Notes under the pieces: generated by a model
Database searches by the model: none
Told to the model about the DNA's origin: nothing
Seen by the model: the letters and a program-made list of their open reading frames with translations, nothing else
Shown: one piece after another, positions 27,165 to 35,484 of the stretch
How positions within the stretch are numbered: position 1 is the stretch's first letter
Layout of the letters: each line of letters starts with the position of its first letter
Source: JAGWBD01 sp965220615
GTDB taxonomy: Bacteria; Chloroflexota; Anaerolineae; Aggregatilineales; Phototrophicaceae
Direction: 5' to 3'
Assembly (NCBI GenBank): GCA_965220615.1
Contig: CBDCQL010000002.1
Coordinates: 1,054,001-1,118,000 of the forward strand
DNA: 64,000 nt
Position numbers and translations under genes: made by a program

Positions 27165-27896
27165 ATGAAAGAGGACTTTAACGGCAGACGCGCGCTGGTC
27201 ACCGGGGCCGGCAAGGGCATTGGCCGTGAGATCGCGCGCCATCTGGTTGCCTGCAACGCCGAGGTGTTGGCGCTCAGCCGGACGGCGTCGGATCTGGTGT
27301 CGCTGCAGGACGAGACCGGCTGTGAAACGATTTGCGTCGACCTCGGCGACGTGGTCACCACGCACGAAGCGCTTGCTGCGGCGGGGGATGTCGAGTTGCT
27401 GGTCAACAACGCCGGCATCTCGATACTGGAACCCTTCCTGGACGTGACGGTGGCGGCCTTCGACGAAGTGATGGCCGTTAACGTGCGTGGCGTCCTGATC
27501 GTGTCGCAGATCATCGCCCGCGGCATGATCGAACGTGGCAGGGGAGGCGTGATCGTCAATCTCTCCAGCCAGGCGTCAACGCGCGCGCTGGCGGACCATA
27601 CGTCGTACTGTGCGTCGAAGGGCGCCCTGGACCAGTTGACGCGCATGATGGCGCTGGAACTGGGACCTCACAACATCCGCGTCAACGCCGTGAACCCGAC
27701 GGTGACGCTCACGCCAATGGGTGAAATGGCCTGGGGCGACCCGGTGAAGAGCGGCCCCGTTCTGGCCCGTATTCCGCTCGGCCGATTTGCCCAACCGCTG
27801 CAGGTTGCCGAAGCGGTAACCTGGCTGTTGAGTGACGCCGCGGACATGGTGCATGGCGTCACCCTGTCCGTGGACGGAGGATTCTCGGTGGGTTGA
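27165..27896 (+). CDS. SDR closely resembling L-xylulose/dicarbonyl reductase (DCXR)
   Basis: A 243-residue SDR, almost the length of animal DCXR (244). It shares long stretches in style with that enzyme: R-A-L-V-T-G-A-G-K-G-I-G-R, V-C-V-D-L-G-D-like E-T-I-C-V-D-L-G-D, L-V-N-N-A-G, M-A-L-E-L-G-P-H-N-I-R-V-N and R-I-P-L-G-R-F-A. Catalytic residues are Ser134/135, Tyr148 and Lys152. DCXR reduces L-xylulose to xylitol with NADPH, linking glucuronate or gulonate catabolism to pentoses. GGGG at 27154 precedes ATG 27165. Confidence 0.82.
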   Translation: MKEDFNGRRALVTGAGKGIGREIARHLVACNAEVLALSRTASDLVSLQDETGCETICVDLGDVVTTHEALAAAGDVELLVNNAGISILEPFLDVTVAAFDEVMAVNVRGVLIVSQIIARGMIERGRGGVIVNLSSQASTRALADHTSYCASKGALDQLTRMMALELGPHNIRVNAVNPTVTLTPMGEMAWGDPVKSGPVLARIPLGRFAQPLQVAEAVTWLLSDAADMVHGVTLSVDGGFSVG

Positions 27897-27944
27897 CAGC
27901 CGCTTCGCGTAGCCTGCATTCAACAGTTTCGGCCGATTGCCGAT

Positions 27945-27972
27945 TTGTTGAAATTCCCCCGCGTGCTAAACT
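27945..27972 (+). promoter_or_regulatory. promoter of the BMP-type binding-protein gene
   Basis: TTGTTG at 27945-27950 and TAAACT at 27967-27972, 16-base spacer, with TGC just before the -10 (extended -10). It sits 32 bases before the start codon. Confidence 0.45.
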
Positions 27973-28004
27973 TGATGCGTTGTCATGTAAATGAGGAAGG
28001 GCTC

Positions 28005-29204
28005 ATGTTCCGCAAAATAGCCTTCGTGCTAATGATATGCACCCTGTTCGGAATGCTGACTCTGCCGGCGATTGCCCAGGACGAGATCATCTATGGAGTC
28101 GTGCTGGTCGGCCCCAGGAACGATCGCGGCTGGAGCCAGTCTCACTTTGAGGCGGGCCAGTACGTCGAGGCGAACAACGAAAACGCGACCATGCTGTTTT
28201 TTGAAAGCCTTAACGAGGCGGACACTCCCGAAGCCACGCTCATGGATGTGGTCACCGAAATGGTTGACAGCGGGGCAGAGGTCATTTTCACCACGTCGGC
28301 TTCCTTTGAACAGGACACCAACGGCGTTGCGGATGCCTTCCCCGAGGTCGTCTTCATCAACATCACCGGAAGCAACGTACTTCACGGGGATGCACCGGCC
28401 AACGTAGGCAACTTCAACACCCTGATGGAAGTGCCGCGTTTGCTGGCCGGTTGCTCGGCCGCGCTGGCCTCCGAGACGGGCAAGATCGGTTATCTCGGCG
28501 CCCTGATCGACCCCGAGACCCGCCGTCTGGCCGCATCCTCCTATCTGGGCGCGCGCCACTGCTGGGATACTTACCGGGCGGACATGGGGATGGACCTGGA
28601 ATTCACCGTGACCTGGATCGGCTTCTGGTTCCACATCCCCGGCTTCACGCTGGACCCGACCGAGGTCGCCAACGAGTTCTTTGACAATGGCGCCGACGTC
28701 GTCATCTCCGGCATCGACACCACTGAAGCCATTCAGGTGGCGGGCCGCCGGGCCAGCGAGGGCAGCCGCACCTTTGCCATTCCCTATGGCAACGCCGGCG
28801 GTTGCGATGAAGCGCCCGAGGCCTGCCTCGGCGTGGCTTATTACAACTGGGGCCCGGCCTATCTGGACGTCGTCAACAGCGTTCAGGATGGTAGCTGGGA
28901 GCAGTCCTGGGACTGGCTGGCGCTGGACTGGACGGACATCAACAATCCGGACACCTCTACTGCCGGCTATCTACGCGGTACGGGCATGCCGGAAGACATC
29001 GCGGCCAACCTGGATGAGTTCCAGGGGGCACTGGCCGACTACATGAGCGCCCAGGACATGGGCGTGGATTCAATCTACCTCTGGGAAGGGCCGCTCAACC
29101 TGCAGGATGGCACCGAGCTGGCGGCCGAGGGAGAAGCCGTCCCCTTGCTGGATATCTGGTTCGTGCCGCAACTGCTTGAAGGCATGATCGGCGCGAGCGA
29201 GTAA
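28005..29204 (+). CDS. BMP-family ABC substrate-binding protein (nucleoside-importer type)
   Basis: A 399-residue exported protein. The signal peptide from M-F-R-K-I-A-F-V-L is cleaved after A-I-A before Q-D-E. The mature N terminus I-I-Y-G-V-V-L-V-G-P-R-N-D-R-G-W-S-Q-S-H is the classic BMP/PnrA opening. V-V-I-S-G-I-D-T-T-E-A lies near residue 235. BMP proteins bind purine nucleosides or other small solutes for YufOPQ-type importers. GAGGAAGG precedes ATG 28005. The gene ends in a strong terminator, and the rest of the transporter follows after a Rieske gene. Confidence 0.88.
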   Translation: MFRKIAFVLMICTLFGMLTLPAIAQDEIIYGVVLVGPRNDRGWSQSHFEAGQYVEANNENATMLFFESLNEADTPEATLMDVVTEMVDSGAEVIFTTSASFEQDTNGVADAFPEVVFINITGSNVLHGDAPANVGNFNTLMEVPRLLAGCSAALASETGKIGYLGALIDPETRRLAASSYLGARHCWDTYRADMGMDLEFTVTWIGFWFHIPGFTLDPTEVANEFFDNGADVVISGIDTTEAIQVAGRRASEGSRTFAIPYGNAGGCDEAPEACLGVAYYNWGPAYLDVVNSVQDGSWEQSWDWLALDWTDINNPDTSTAGYLRGTGMPEDIAANLDEFQGALADYMSAQDMGVDSIYLWEGPLNLQDGTELAAEGEAVPLLDIWFVPQLLEGMIGASE

Positions 29205-29222
29205 TCCCCGCGAATCGATTTG

Positions 29223-29254
29223 GCGGGGTGTCTGCGCAGGCACCCCGCTTTTTT
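29223..29254 (+). terminator. intrinsic terminator after the binding-protein gene
   Basis: GCGGGGTG at 29223-29230 pairs with CACCCCGC at 29241-29248, and six T follow (29249-29254). It would separate abundant binding-protein mRNA from the downstream transporter genes. Confidence 0.85.
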
Positions 29255-29270
29255 GTCGCGCGCAGCTCTG

Positions 29271-29279
29271 TGTTACATT
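29271..29279 (+). promoter_or_regulatory. possible extended -10 promoter for the Rieske-ABC operon
   Basis: TGTTACATT, an extended -10 with TACATT at 29274-29279. A TTGTCG at 29253-29258 is 15 bases upstream and partly within the terminator T tract. It lies 45 bases before the ATG. Confidence 0.35.
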
Positions 29280-29323
29280 CTGAAGACTGATGTCAAATTG
29301 CTTGTTGCTGACGGGGAAGGACC

Positions 29324-30295
29324 ATGATTGACGACCCGGTCCTGCTGCATGACTGGCATGCGGTGTTGCCGCTGCGGGAACTTGACGAGAAGGGCGTCGT
29401 TGGAGCGCGCCTGTTGGGCGAGGACATCGTCATCTGGCGTGCCGGCGACCAGGTATTGGCCTGGCAGGACCTTTGCCTGCACCGTGGCACACGTCTGTCG
29501 CTGGGTGAAGTCCAGCATGGCGAGCAACTGATGTGTCCCTACCATGGCTGGACCTACAACGCGGAAGGCCAGTGTATACATATGCCGGCGCATCCGGACC
29601 AGACCCCGTCACCGCGAGCCAGGGTGCGGCAGTACGACGCCTGCGTGCATTTTGACTTTGTCTGGGTCTGCCTGGGAGACCCGCAGACGCCGCTGCCCCC
29701 CTTTGCCGAGTGGGAGGATTCCAGTTTTCGACGCATTCTTTGCGGCCCTTACCACTTCAGGGCCGCCGGCCCGCGCATGGTCGAGAATTTCCTCGACGTG
29801 GCGCATTTCCCGTTCGTGCACGAAAACATACTGGGCGTGCGTGAGCGTGCAGACATAGCGGACTATGACGTCACGACGATTGAAGAAGGGATCCAGGCCA
29901 GGGACATCCTGATTTACCAGCCCAACCCCGACGGCAGCGGCGAATCCAAAGTCGTCAACTACACCTATGAGGTTTACCGCCCACTGGTGGCCTATTTCCG
30001 CAAGGAGACGGTGGGCCCGCGCTTCGCCATCCTCCTCATGGTGACGCCGCAGGGACCGCTAAGCAGTCTGATGTGGATGTGGATGGTGATGAACCATTCT
30101 TACGACACGCCGGAGGAGGAGTTGCGGGCCTTCCAGGATGAAATCGCGCTGCAGGACCTGCCGATTGTGGAATCGCAGCGACCGGAGATGCTGCCTCTGG
30201 ACCTCCAGGCAGAACTGCACCTGCGCTCCGACCGCACGGCCATTGCCTATCGGCGCTGGCTCAACGACCTGGGCCTGCGCTACGGGACGTCCTGA
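29324..30295 (+). CDS. Rieske [2Fe-2S] aromatic-ring-type oxygenase, alpha subunit
   Basis: A 323-residue Rieske non-haem iron oxygenase. Cluster ligands are C51-x-H53 and C71-P-Y-H74. The mononuclear iron motif follows as E-N-F-L-D-V-A-H-F-P-F-V-H near residues 150-162. Length and the single-subunit pattern fit demethylase or phthalate-oxygenase-type (VanA/PobA-like) enzymes, which need a separate reductase not found here. ATG has G-G-G-G-A-A-G-G upstream. The stop lies two bases before the ABC ATPase, so it is translated together with the transporter and may process the imported solute. Confidence 0.88.
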   Translation: MIDDPVLLHDWHAVLPLRELDEKGVVGARLLGEDIVIWRAGDQVLAWQDLCLHRGTRLSLGEVQHGEQLMCPYHGWTYNAEGQCIHMPAHPDQTPSPRARVRQYDACVHFDFVWVCLGDPQTPLPPFAEWEDSSFRRILCGPYHFRAAGPRMVENFLDVAHFPFVHENILGVRERADIADYDVTTIEEGIQARDILIYQPNPDGSGESKVVNYTYEVYRPLVAYFRKETVGPRFAILLMVTPQGPLSSLMWMWMVMNHSYDTPEEELRAFQDEIALQDLPIVESQRPEMLPLDLQAELHLRSDRTAIAYRRWLNDLGLRYGTS

Positions 30296-30297
30296 CG

Positions 30298-31800
30298 ATG
30301 GAAATCGAACTGCGTAATATCCACAAGCGTTTCGGTTCCGTGCACGCCAACAACGATATCAGCGTGGTATTTCCTGCCGGACGTATCACGGGCATTCTGG
30401 GTGAGAATGGCGCAGGCAAATCTACGCTGATGAAAATCCTGTCCGGCTATCAGCCGGCGGACAACGGCGACATCCTGGTCGACGGCAGGTCTTCACGTTT
30501 CGGCAGTCCCGAAGATGCCATCCAGGAAGGCATCGGCATGCTTCAGCAGGACCCGCTGGACGTCGGCGCATTCACCACGCTTGAGAACTTTGTTTACGGT
30601 CGTCCGGAAAGGGTGCTACCGGACTGGCCGGCAGCGCGAAAGGACCTTGAAGAGGCATCGGCGCACCTGGGCTTTGAACTTGAGGCCGAAGCGCCGGTCG
30701 AGCGCATGAGTATCGCCTTGCGGCAGCAACTTGAGATCGTTCGTCTGCTGGCCCTGGGCGTGAAGGCCCTGATTCTGGACGAACCGACCACGGGAATTTC
30801 AGCTGAACAAAAGCAGACTCTTTTTGCGGCCCTGCAACAGTTGGCCCACAGGGATGGTGTCATCATTCTGCTGGTATCCCACAAACTTGAAGACGTCATC
30901 ACCCTCTGTGACAAGGTGGTTGTGTTGCGGGACGGGCGTCGAATTGGCGAAGAGGACATGCCCGCGCCGGGTGAAACCGATCCGGAGACTCTGGAGAGCA
31001 TCAAATCGCAGTTGGTACACCTGATGTTTGGTCAGGAGCTGGGACCTCACGTGCGCCTGGAAGTGCCGCTGGAAAAGGTCGTCCTGAAGCTGGAGAACCT
31101 GAACCTGCGCGACCGACGTCTGCAAATCGAAGATCTGAATCTCTCCCTGCGCCAGGGTGAGGTCGTTGGCCTGGCGGGCCTGGACAACAGCGGCCAGGGC
31201 CTGACGATGCGGGCGATTTGCGGCCTTGAATCGGTCTCCAGCGGGCGTGTCCTGCTGGAAGGCCAGGAGATGACCAATCGCAGCTACCGCAGTTTCCTGC
31301 ACAGGGGAGTCGTGTTCGGGGCAGCCGGACGCCTGGAAGAGGGCCTGATTGCCGGATTGACCCTGACCGAACACATGGCCCTGGTGCGCAGTGAACGCGC
31401 CGTTCTGGACTGGCCAGCGCTGGAAAGTTACACGCGCGAGAGTCTGAAACACTACGACGTGCGGGGGGAGGCGGAAGATCGCATAGAACAGCTGTCCGGA
31501 GGAAACCAGCAACGCGTCCTGATGGCCCTGTTGCCAGCCAATCCATTGCTCCTGATTCTGGAGCAACCCACCCGCGGACTGGACGTTGAGTCCGCGCGCT
31601 GGATCTGGCAGCAACTGCTGGAGCGACGTGAAGGCGGCACGGCGATACTGTTCAGTTCGGCGGAACTGGACGAACTGGTCGCCTACAGCGACCGCATTCT
31701 GGTATTCTACGCCGGTCGTGTGCATGAGGTATCGGACGTCGCGGCGACCACGATAGACGAACTGGGTTACCTCATCGGTGGCGAGTTCAGACAGGTGTAA
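30298..31800 (+). CDS. nucleoside-type ABC importer ATPase (YufO/NupO-like)
   Basis: A 500-residue tandem-domain ATPase. Domain 1 has Walker A G-E-N-G-A-G-K-S-T and L-I-L-D-E-P-T-T-G but a degenerate signature M-S-I-A-L-R-Q-Q. Domain 2 has a degenerate Walker A (G-L-D-N-S-G-Q-G-L), an intact signature L-S-G-G-N-Q-Q-R-V, and Walker B L-I-L-E-Q-P-T-R-G. This split competence is normal for BMP-linked ATPases. It follows the Rieske gene by two bases and precedes the first permease by three. Confidence 0.87.
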   Translation: MEIELRNIHKRFGSVHANNDISVVFPAGRITGILGENGAGKSTLMKILSGYQPADNGDILVDGRSSRFGSPEDAIQEGIGMLQQDPLDVGAFTTLENFVYGRPERVLPDWPAARKDLEEASAHLGFELEAEAPVERMSIALRQQLEIVRLLALGVKALILDEPTTGISAEQKQTLFAALQQLAHRDGVIILLVSHKLEDVITLCDKVVVLRDGRRIGEEDMPAPGETDPETLESIKSQLVHLMFGQELGPHVRLEVPLEKVVLKLENLNLRDRRLQIEDLNLSLRQGEVVGLAGLDNSGQGLTMRAICGLESVSSGRVLLEGQEMTNRSYRSFLHRGVVFGAAGRLEEGLIAGLTLTEHMALVRSERAVLDWPALESYTRESLKHYDVRGEAEDRIEQLSGGNQQRVLMALLPANPLLLILEQPTRGLDVESARWIWQQLLERREGGTAILFSSAELDELVAYSDRILVFYAGRVHEVSDVAATTIDELGYLIGGEFRQV

Positions 31801-31803
31801 ATC

Positions 31804-32907
31804 GTGCGCAATCTCACTTCCGGACCGGGAAGGCTGGCCTTTGTTTTGCTGCCCGTATTGCTGTCGCTGCTGCTGGCTGCCTTGCTGGTTCTGGCCGTAG
31901 GTCGCGAACCCCAGGAGGTCCTGGAGAAGATCTGGCAGGGAGCCTTCCGCAACACTCGCTCTTTCGCCGGCGTCCTCAACTTCTGGATACCGCTGACCCT
32001 GGCCAGCGTCGGGCTGTTTGTGACCTTCCGCGCAGGTCTGTGGAATATCGGCATCGAGGGACAAATCCTGGCGGGCGCCATTTTTGCCAGTGCCGGCGCC
32101 CTGACCTTCGATTTCCCCCCGGAGCTTGCGCCCTTGCAACTGCTTCTGCAAATCCTGCTGGGAGTCCTGGGAGGCATGGTGTGGGCCGGCATCACCGGCG
32201 CGCTCAAGATCTGGCTGGGTGTGAATGAAATCTTCGGGGGCATGGCGCTCAATGCGCTTGCCGGTGTCTGGGGCATCTACCTGATCAGCGGCCCCTGGTA
32301 TCCCGAGGGCGGCAGTGCCCAACAGTCCCGACCTTTCCTCGAAAATGCGCTCTACCCGGCCTTGTCCCGTGAATGGCCGGTGGGCTTGCTGGCCATCGCG
32401 ATGACGGCCGTCGCCATGGTGTTGGTGCCCCTGATCATGGCGCGCACGCGCTGGGGTCTGCAACTGAAGGCCACCGGCAGCAATCCCCGCTCCGCCCTCT
32501 TGCTGGGCGTACCCACTTCGAGAGTGGCGATGAGCGCCTTCCTGGTCTGCGGAGTTCTGGCCGGAATCGCCGGCTCCTACCGGGTCATGTTCACGTACGG
32601 CAGTTTTCGGCCTCTGGTGGCGGGGGGCATAGGCTTTCTCGGCTTGCTCGTCGTCCTTCTCTCGACTATGAAGCCGCTGTGGATCCCGATGATTGCCTTC
32701 GTGTTTTCGTCGATTCTTGCCGGCAGCACCCGGTTGCGCGTCTCCCTGCAACTCGATTCCTCCCTGGCGGGTGTCCTGCAGGGAACGCTGGTGCTGGTCT
32801 TCATCCTGTTTCAAGGATTGCGTCAACGGCTGGAGGCGCGCCGCGGTGACCAGGCAGGGGATGCTTCACAGGCATCGGCATCCTCGCAGAGCGGACTGAC
32901 GGGCTGA
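31804..32907 (+). CDS. nucleoside-type ABC importer permease 1 (YufP-like)
   Basis: A 367-residue permease starting at GTG, with about ten hydrophobic segments. G-L-W-N-I-G-I-E-G-Q near residue 79 is the signature of this branched-chain/nucleoside permease class, and G-V-N-E-I-F-G-G-M-A-L-N lies near residue 140. The C-terminal 25 residues are polar and Ser/Gln-rich. It overlaps the second permease by one base. It forms a heterodimeric channel with that protein. Confidence 0.87.
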   Translation: MRNLTSGPGRLAFVLLPVLLSLLLAALLVLAVGREPQEVLEKIWQGAFRNTRSFAGVLNFWIPLTLASVGLFVTFRAGLWNIGIEGQILAGAIFASAGALTFDFPPELAPLQLLLQILLGVLGGMVWAGITGALKIWLGVNEIFGGMALNALAGVWGIYLISGPWYPEGGSAQQSRPFLENALYPALSREWPVGLLAIAMTAVAMVLVPLIMARTRWGLQLKATGSNPRSALLLGVPTSRVAMSAFLVCGVLAGIAGSYRVMFTYGSFRPLVAGGIGFLGLLVVLLSTMKPLWIPMIAFVFSSILAGSTRLRVSLQLDSSLAGVLQGTLVLVFILFQGLRQRLEARRGDQAGDASQASASSQSGLTG

Positions 32908-33950
32908 TGAACGTCGAGTTTCTGAACACGCTCGCCAGTGTCGTGGCCAACGCAACGCCGCTTGTCATTGCCAGCATAGGCGAGACCATCACCGAACGCG
33001 CCGGCGTGATCAACCTGTCGCTCAACGGCAGTCTGATCGTGACGGCGATGGCAGGGTTCATCGCCGCGCGGGTGATAAGTTTCGGTGTCGACGTCGACGC
33101 TATCGACATGATTGCCTCGGCCGAGGCTGGCCTGATTGGCGGTGTGCTGGTCGCGATGCTGGTCGGCGGCCTGGTGGCGCTGATCATTGCCCTCTCCAGC
33201 ATCGAGTTGCGCCTGGACCAGGTGACGGTCGGCTTCATTCTGACTCTGCTGATGGCGGACCTCGCGCAGTTTCTGGGTCAGGAATACACGCGCATACCGG
33301 GGCCGGTGGTCCCCAAATGGCCCGTCCCGCTTCTGCAGGACCTGCCCCTGCTGGGTCCGGTCTTCTTCCAGCAAAACGTTTTGGTCTATTTGAGCTACGT
33401 TTTGGTAATTGGTCTGTGGTTCTGGCTCTTCCGCACACGTCCGGGTATGGCCCATCGCGCCATCGGCGAACGACCGGAAGCCGCCTATGCCCGTGGCACC
33501 AATGTCAATCGCCTGCGATACATCTACGTAGTGCTGGGCGGGGCCCTGGTTGGCGTTGCCGGCGCCGCCTATTCGCTGCATTTCAAGCCGGGTCTGGCAA
33601 ATCCCCCGGCCATGCAGGGAGACGGCTGGATCGCGCTGGCCATCGTCATTTTCGGCGGCTGGCACCCCTTCCGCGTGGTGCTGGGCGCCTGGCTCTTCGC
33701 GGCCTTGCGCGCGGTCTCTTCTGACATCCAGAAAAATGGACTGACTGTGCTCGGGCGTACCATCGAATTCAATTTCGTGCTTCTGAATGGCCTGCCCTGG
33801 CTCATGTTGATTGTTACTCTGCTGTTGGTCAGCAGCGGGGCGATAGAACGGCTGTTGCTGCTCCTGCCCGGCCCGGTGCAACGGCGCATGCGCTCGGTGC
33901 TGCGCTCGGACCCGCCGCGCGCCATCGGCACGACTTTCGAGGTTGACTGA
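32907..33950 (+). CDS. nucleoside-type ABC importer permease 2 (YufQ-like)
   Basis: A 347-residue partner permease. The N-terminal T-P-L-V-I-A-S-I-G-E-T-I-T-E-R-A-G-V-I-N-L and the following G-S-L-I-V-T-A-M-A are typical of the class. The stop codon shares one base with the start of the sulfatase, so the sulfatase is the last member of the operon. Together the two permeases and the ATPase would use the BMP protein at 28005. Confidence 0.87.
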   Translation: MNVEFLNTLASVVANATPLVIASIGETITERAGVINLSLNGSLIVTAMAGFIAARVISFGVDVDAIDMIASAEAGLIGGVLVAMLVGGLVALIIALSSIELRLDQVTVGFILTLLMADLAQFLGQEYTRIPGPVVPKWPVPLLQDLPLLGPVFFQQNVLVYLSYVLVIGLWFWLFRTRPGMAHRAIGERPEAAYARGTNVNRLRYIYVVLGGALVGVAGAAYSLHFKPGLANPPAMQGDGWIALAIVIFGGWHPFRVVLGAWLFAALRAVSSDIQKNGLTVLGRTIEFNFVLLNGLPWLMLIVTLLLVSSGAIERLLLLLPGPVQRRMRSVLRSDPPRAIGTTFEVD

Positions 33951-35428
33951 TGCCTCGCAAACCCCACATTGTGATTTTCAACCCGGACCAATGGCGCGGT
34001 GACGTGTTGGGCCACATGGGCAATCCCGCCGCCGTCACGCCTAACCTGGACCGCGCCGTGCGGGAAGACTCCGTGTCTTTCCGCCATGCCTTTTGCCAGA
34101 ATCCGGTCTGTACACCCAGCCGCTGCTCCTTCATGACGGGCTGGTACCCCCACACGCGCGGGCACCGCACCATGTTCTACATGCTCAGGCCCGACGAACC
34201 CATGCTCCTGCGTTCGCTAAAGGAGGAGGGCTGGTTCGTCTGGTGGGGCGGCAAGAACGACGTGGTGCCGGCGCAGCATGGTTACGACAACTACTGCGAC
34301 GTCAAGTACGATCCGCCGGACACGGCGGAACGCCCCCTGATACCCAACACACATGCGGCCGACAGCTGGCGGGGCGAACCGGGCAGCGACACCTATTACT
34401 CCTTTTTCGCGGGCAAGCAGGAGAAAGAACCGGGCGAACATCACGTCTACGACACAGACTGGGCCTACGTGGAGGCCGCTATTGAGCTGATCGAAAACCG
34501 GCCAACGGACAAACCGCTTTGTATCTACCTGCCGCTTACCTACCCGCATCCGCCATACGCGGTGGAAGATCCCTGGTTCAGCGCAATCGACCGGGCGTCC
34601 CTGCCACCCCGGATTCCTGCGCCCGACGAACCGGTCGACGAGCCCTCGCTGCGGACGGGAATCCGCGAGCGGCAAAACATGACCGGCTGGAGCGAAGAGC
34701 GCTGGAGCGAGTTGCGGGCGACCTATTACGGCATGTGCGCGCGCGTGGACGAGCAATTTGGCATGGTTTGTCAGGCGCTGCGTGACGCAGGTATCTACGA
34801 CGACACGGCCATTTTCCTGTTTTCCGACCATGGTGATTTCACCGGCGACTACGGCCTGGTGGAAAAGACGCAAAACACATTCGAAGACTGCCTGACGCGT
34901 GTACCTTTCCTGATCAAGCCGCCGGCTGACGTGCCGGTAGAGCCGGGCATTCGGGATGCCCTGGTGGAACTGATCGACTTTCCGGCAACCGTTGAAGACC
35001 TGACCGGCATCGAGGTGCGCCACACCCATTTTGGCCGTTCCCTCTTGCCACTGATTGCCGGAACGGCGACGGAACATCGTGATGCGGTCTTTTGTGAAGG
35101 CGGTCGCATCCACGGGGAGCGGCAGGCAATGGAACTGGACAGCGACCAAAGCACACGCCACCACTACTGGCCGCGTACGTCGCTGCAACGCTGCGAGGGC
35201 ACTGAACACAGCAAGGGCATCATGTGTCGCACGCAGGACAACAAATACATCTATCGACTGTACGAGCGCGACCAGCTCTTCGACTTGCGCGCCGACCCGG
35301 GAGAGCAGCACAATCGAATTGACGACCCTTCACTGGCCACAGTGAAACGGGAACTGCAGGAACGCACCCTGCGTTTCCTGGTGGAGACGGCGGATAACGT
35401 ACCCTGGGACACAGACCTGCGCCGTTAG
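33950..35428 (+). CDS. type I sulfatase in the BMP-type ABC operon
   Basis: A 492-residue sulfatase with maturation motif C54-T-P-S-R followed by C-S-F-M-T-G-W-Y. N-P-D-Q-W-R-G-D near residue 11 and F-S-D-H-G-D-F near residue 288 are metal-site regions. No signal peptide is visible, so it should act in the cytoplasm on a substrate imported by the adjacent transporter. D-Q-W-R-G-D openings also occur in phosphonate monoester hydrolases, so the ester type is not certain. It overlaps permease 2 by one base. Confidence 0.86.
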   Translation: MPRKPHIVIFNPDQWRGDVLGHMGNPAAVTPNLDRAVREDSVSFRHAFCQNPVCTPSRCSFMTGWYPHTRGHRTMFYMLRPDEPMLLRSLKEEGWFVWWGGKNDVVPAQHGYDNYCDVKYDPPDTAERPLIPNTHAADSWRGEPGSDTYYSFFAGKQEKEPGEHHVYDTDWAYVEAAIELIENRPTDKPLCIYLPLTYPHPPYAVEDPWFSAIDRASLPPRIPAPDEPVDEPSLRTGIRERQNMTGWSEERWSELRATYYGMCARVDEQFGMVCQALRDAGIYDDTAIFLFSDHGDFTGDYGLVEKTQNTFEDCLTRVPFLIKPPADVPVEPGIRDALVELIDFPATVEDLTGIEVRHTHFGRSLLPLIAGTATEHRDAVFCEGGRIHGERQAMELDSDQSTRHHYWPRTSLQRCEGTEHSKGIMCRTQDNKYIYRLYERDQLFDLRADPGEQHNRIDDPSLATVKRELQERTLRFLVETADNVPWDTDLRR

Positions 35429-35441
35429 GCCAGGAAATCTG

Positions 35442-35450
35442 TGTTACACT
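35442..35450 (+). promoter_or_regulatory. possible extended -10 promoter for the ABC exporter
   Basis: TGTTACACT (TACACT at 35445-35450) in the 56-base gap before the exporter gene. No convincing -35 is present. The element closely resembles those at 29271 and 50586. Confidence 0.35.
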
Positions 35451-35484
35451 GGTCCGCGGCCTTTCTGCATCCAAAGTCAATTGT

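Noticed and set aside
30799..32826. 675-codon open frame antisense to the BMP-type ATPase and permease
   Set aside because: Gln/His-rich antisense translation across two real genes, no start site or family motif.
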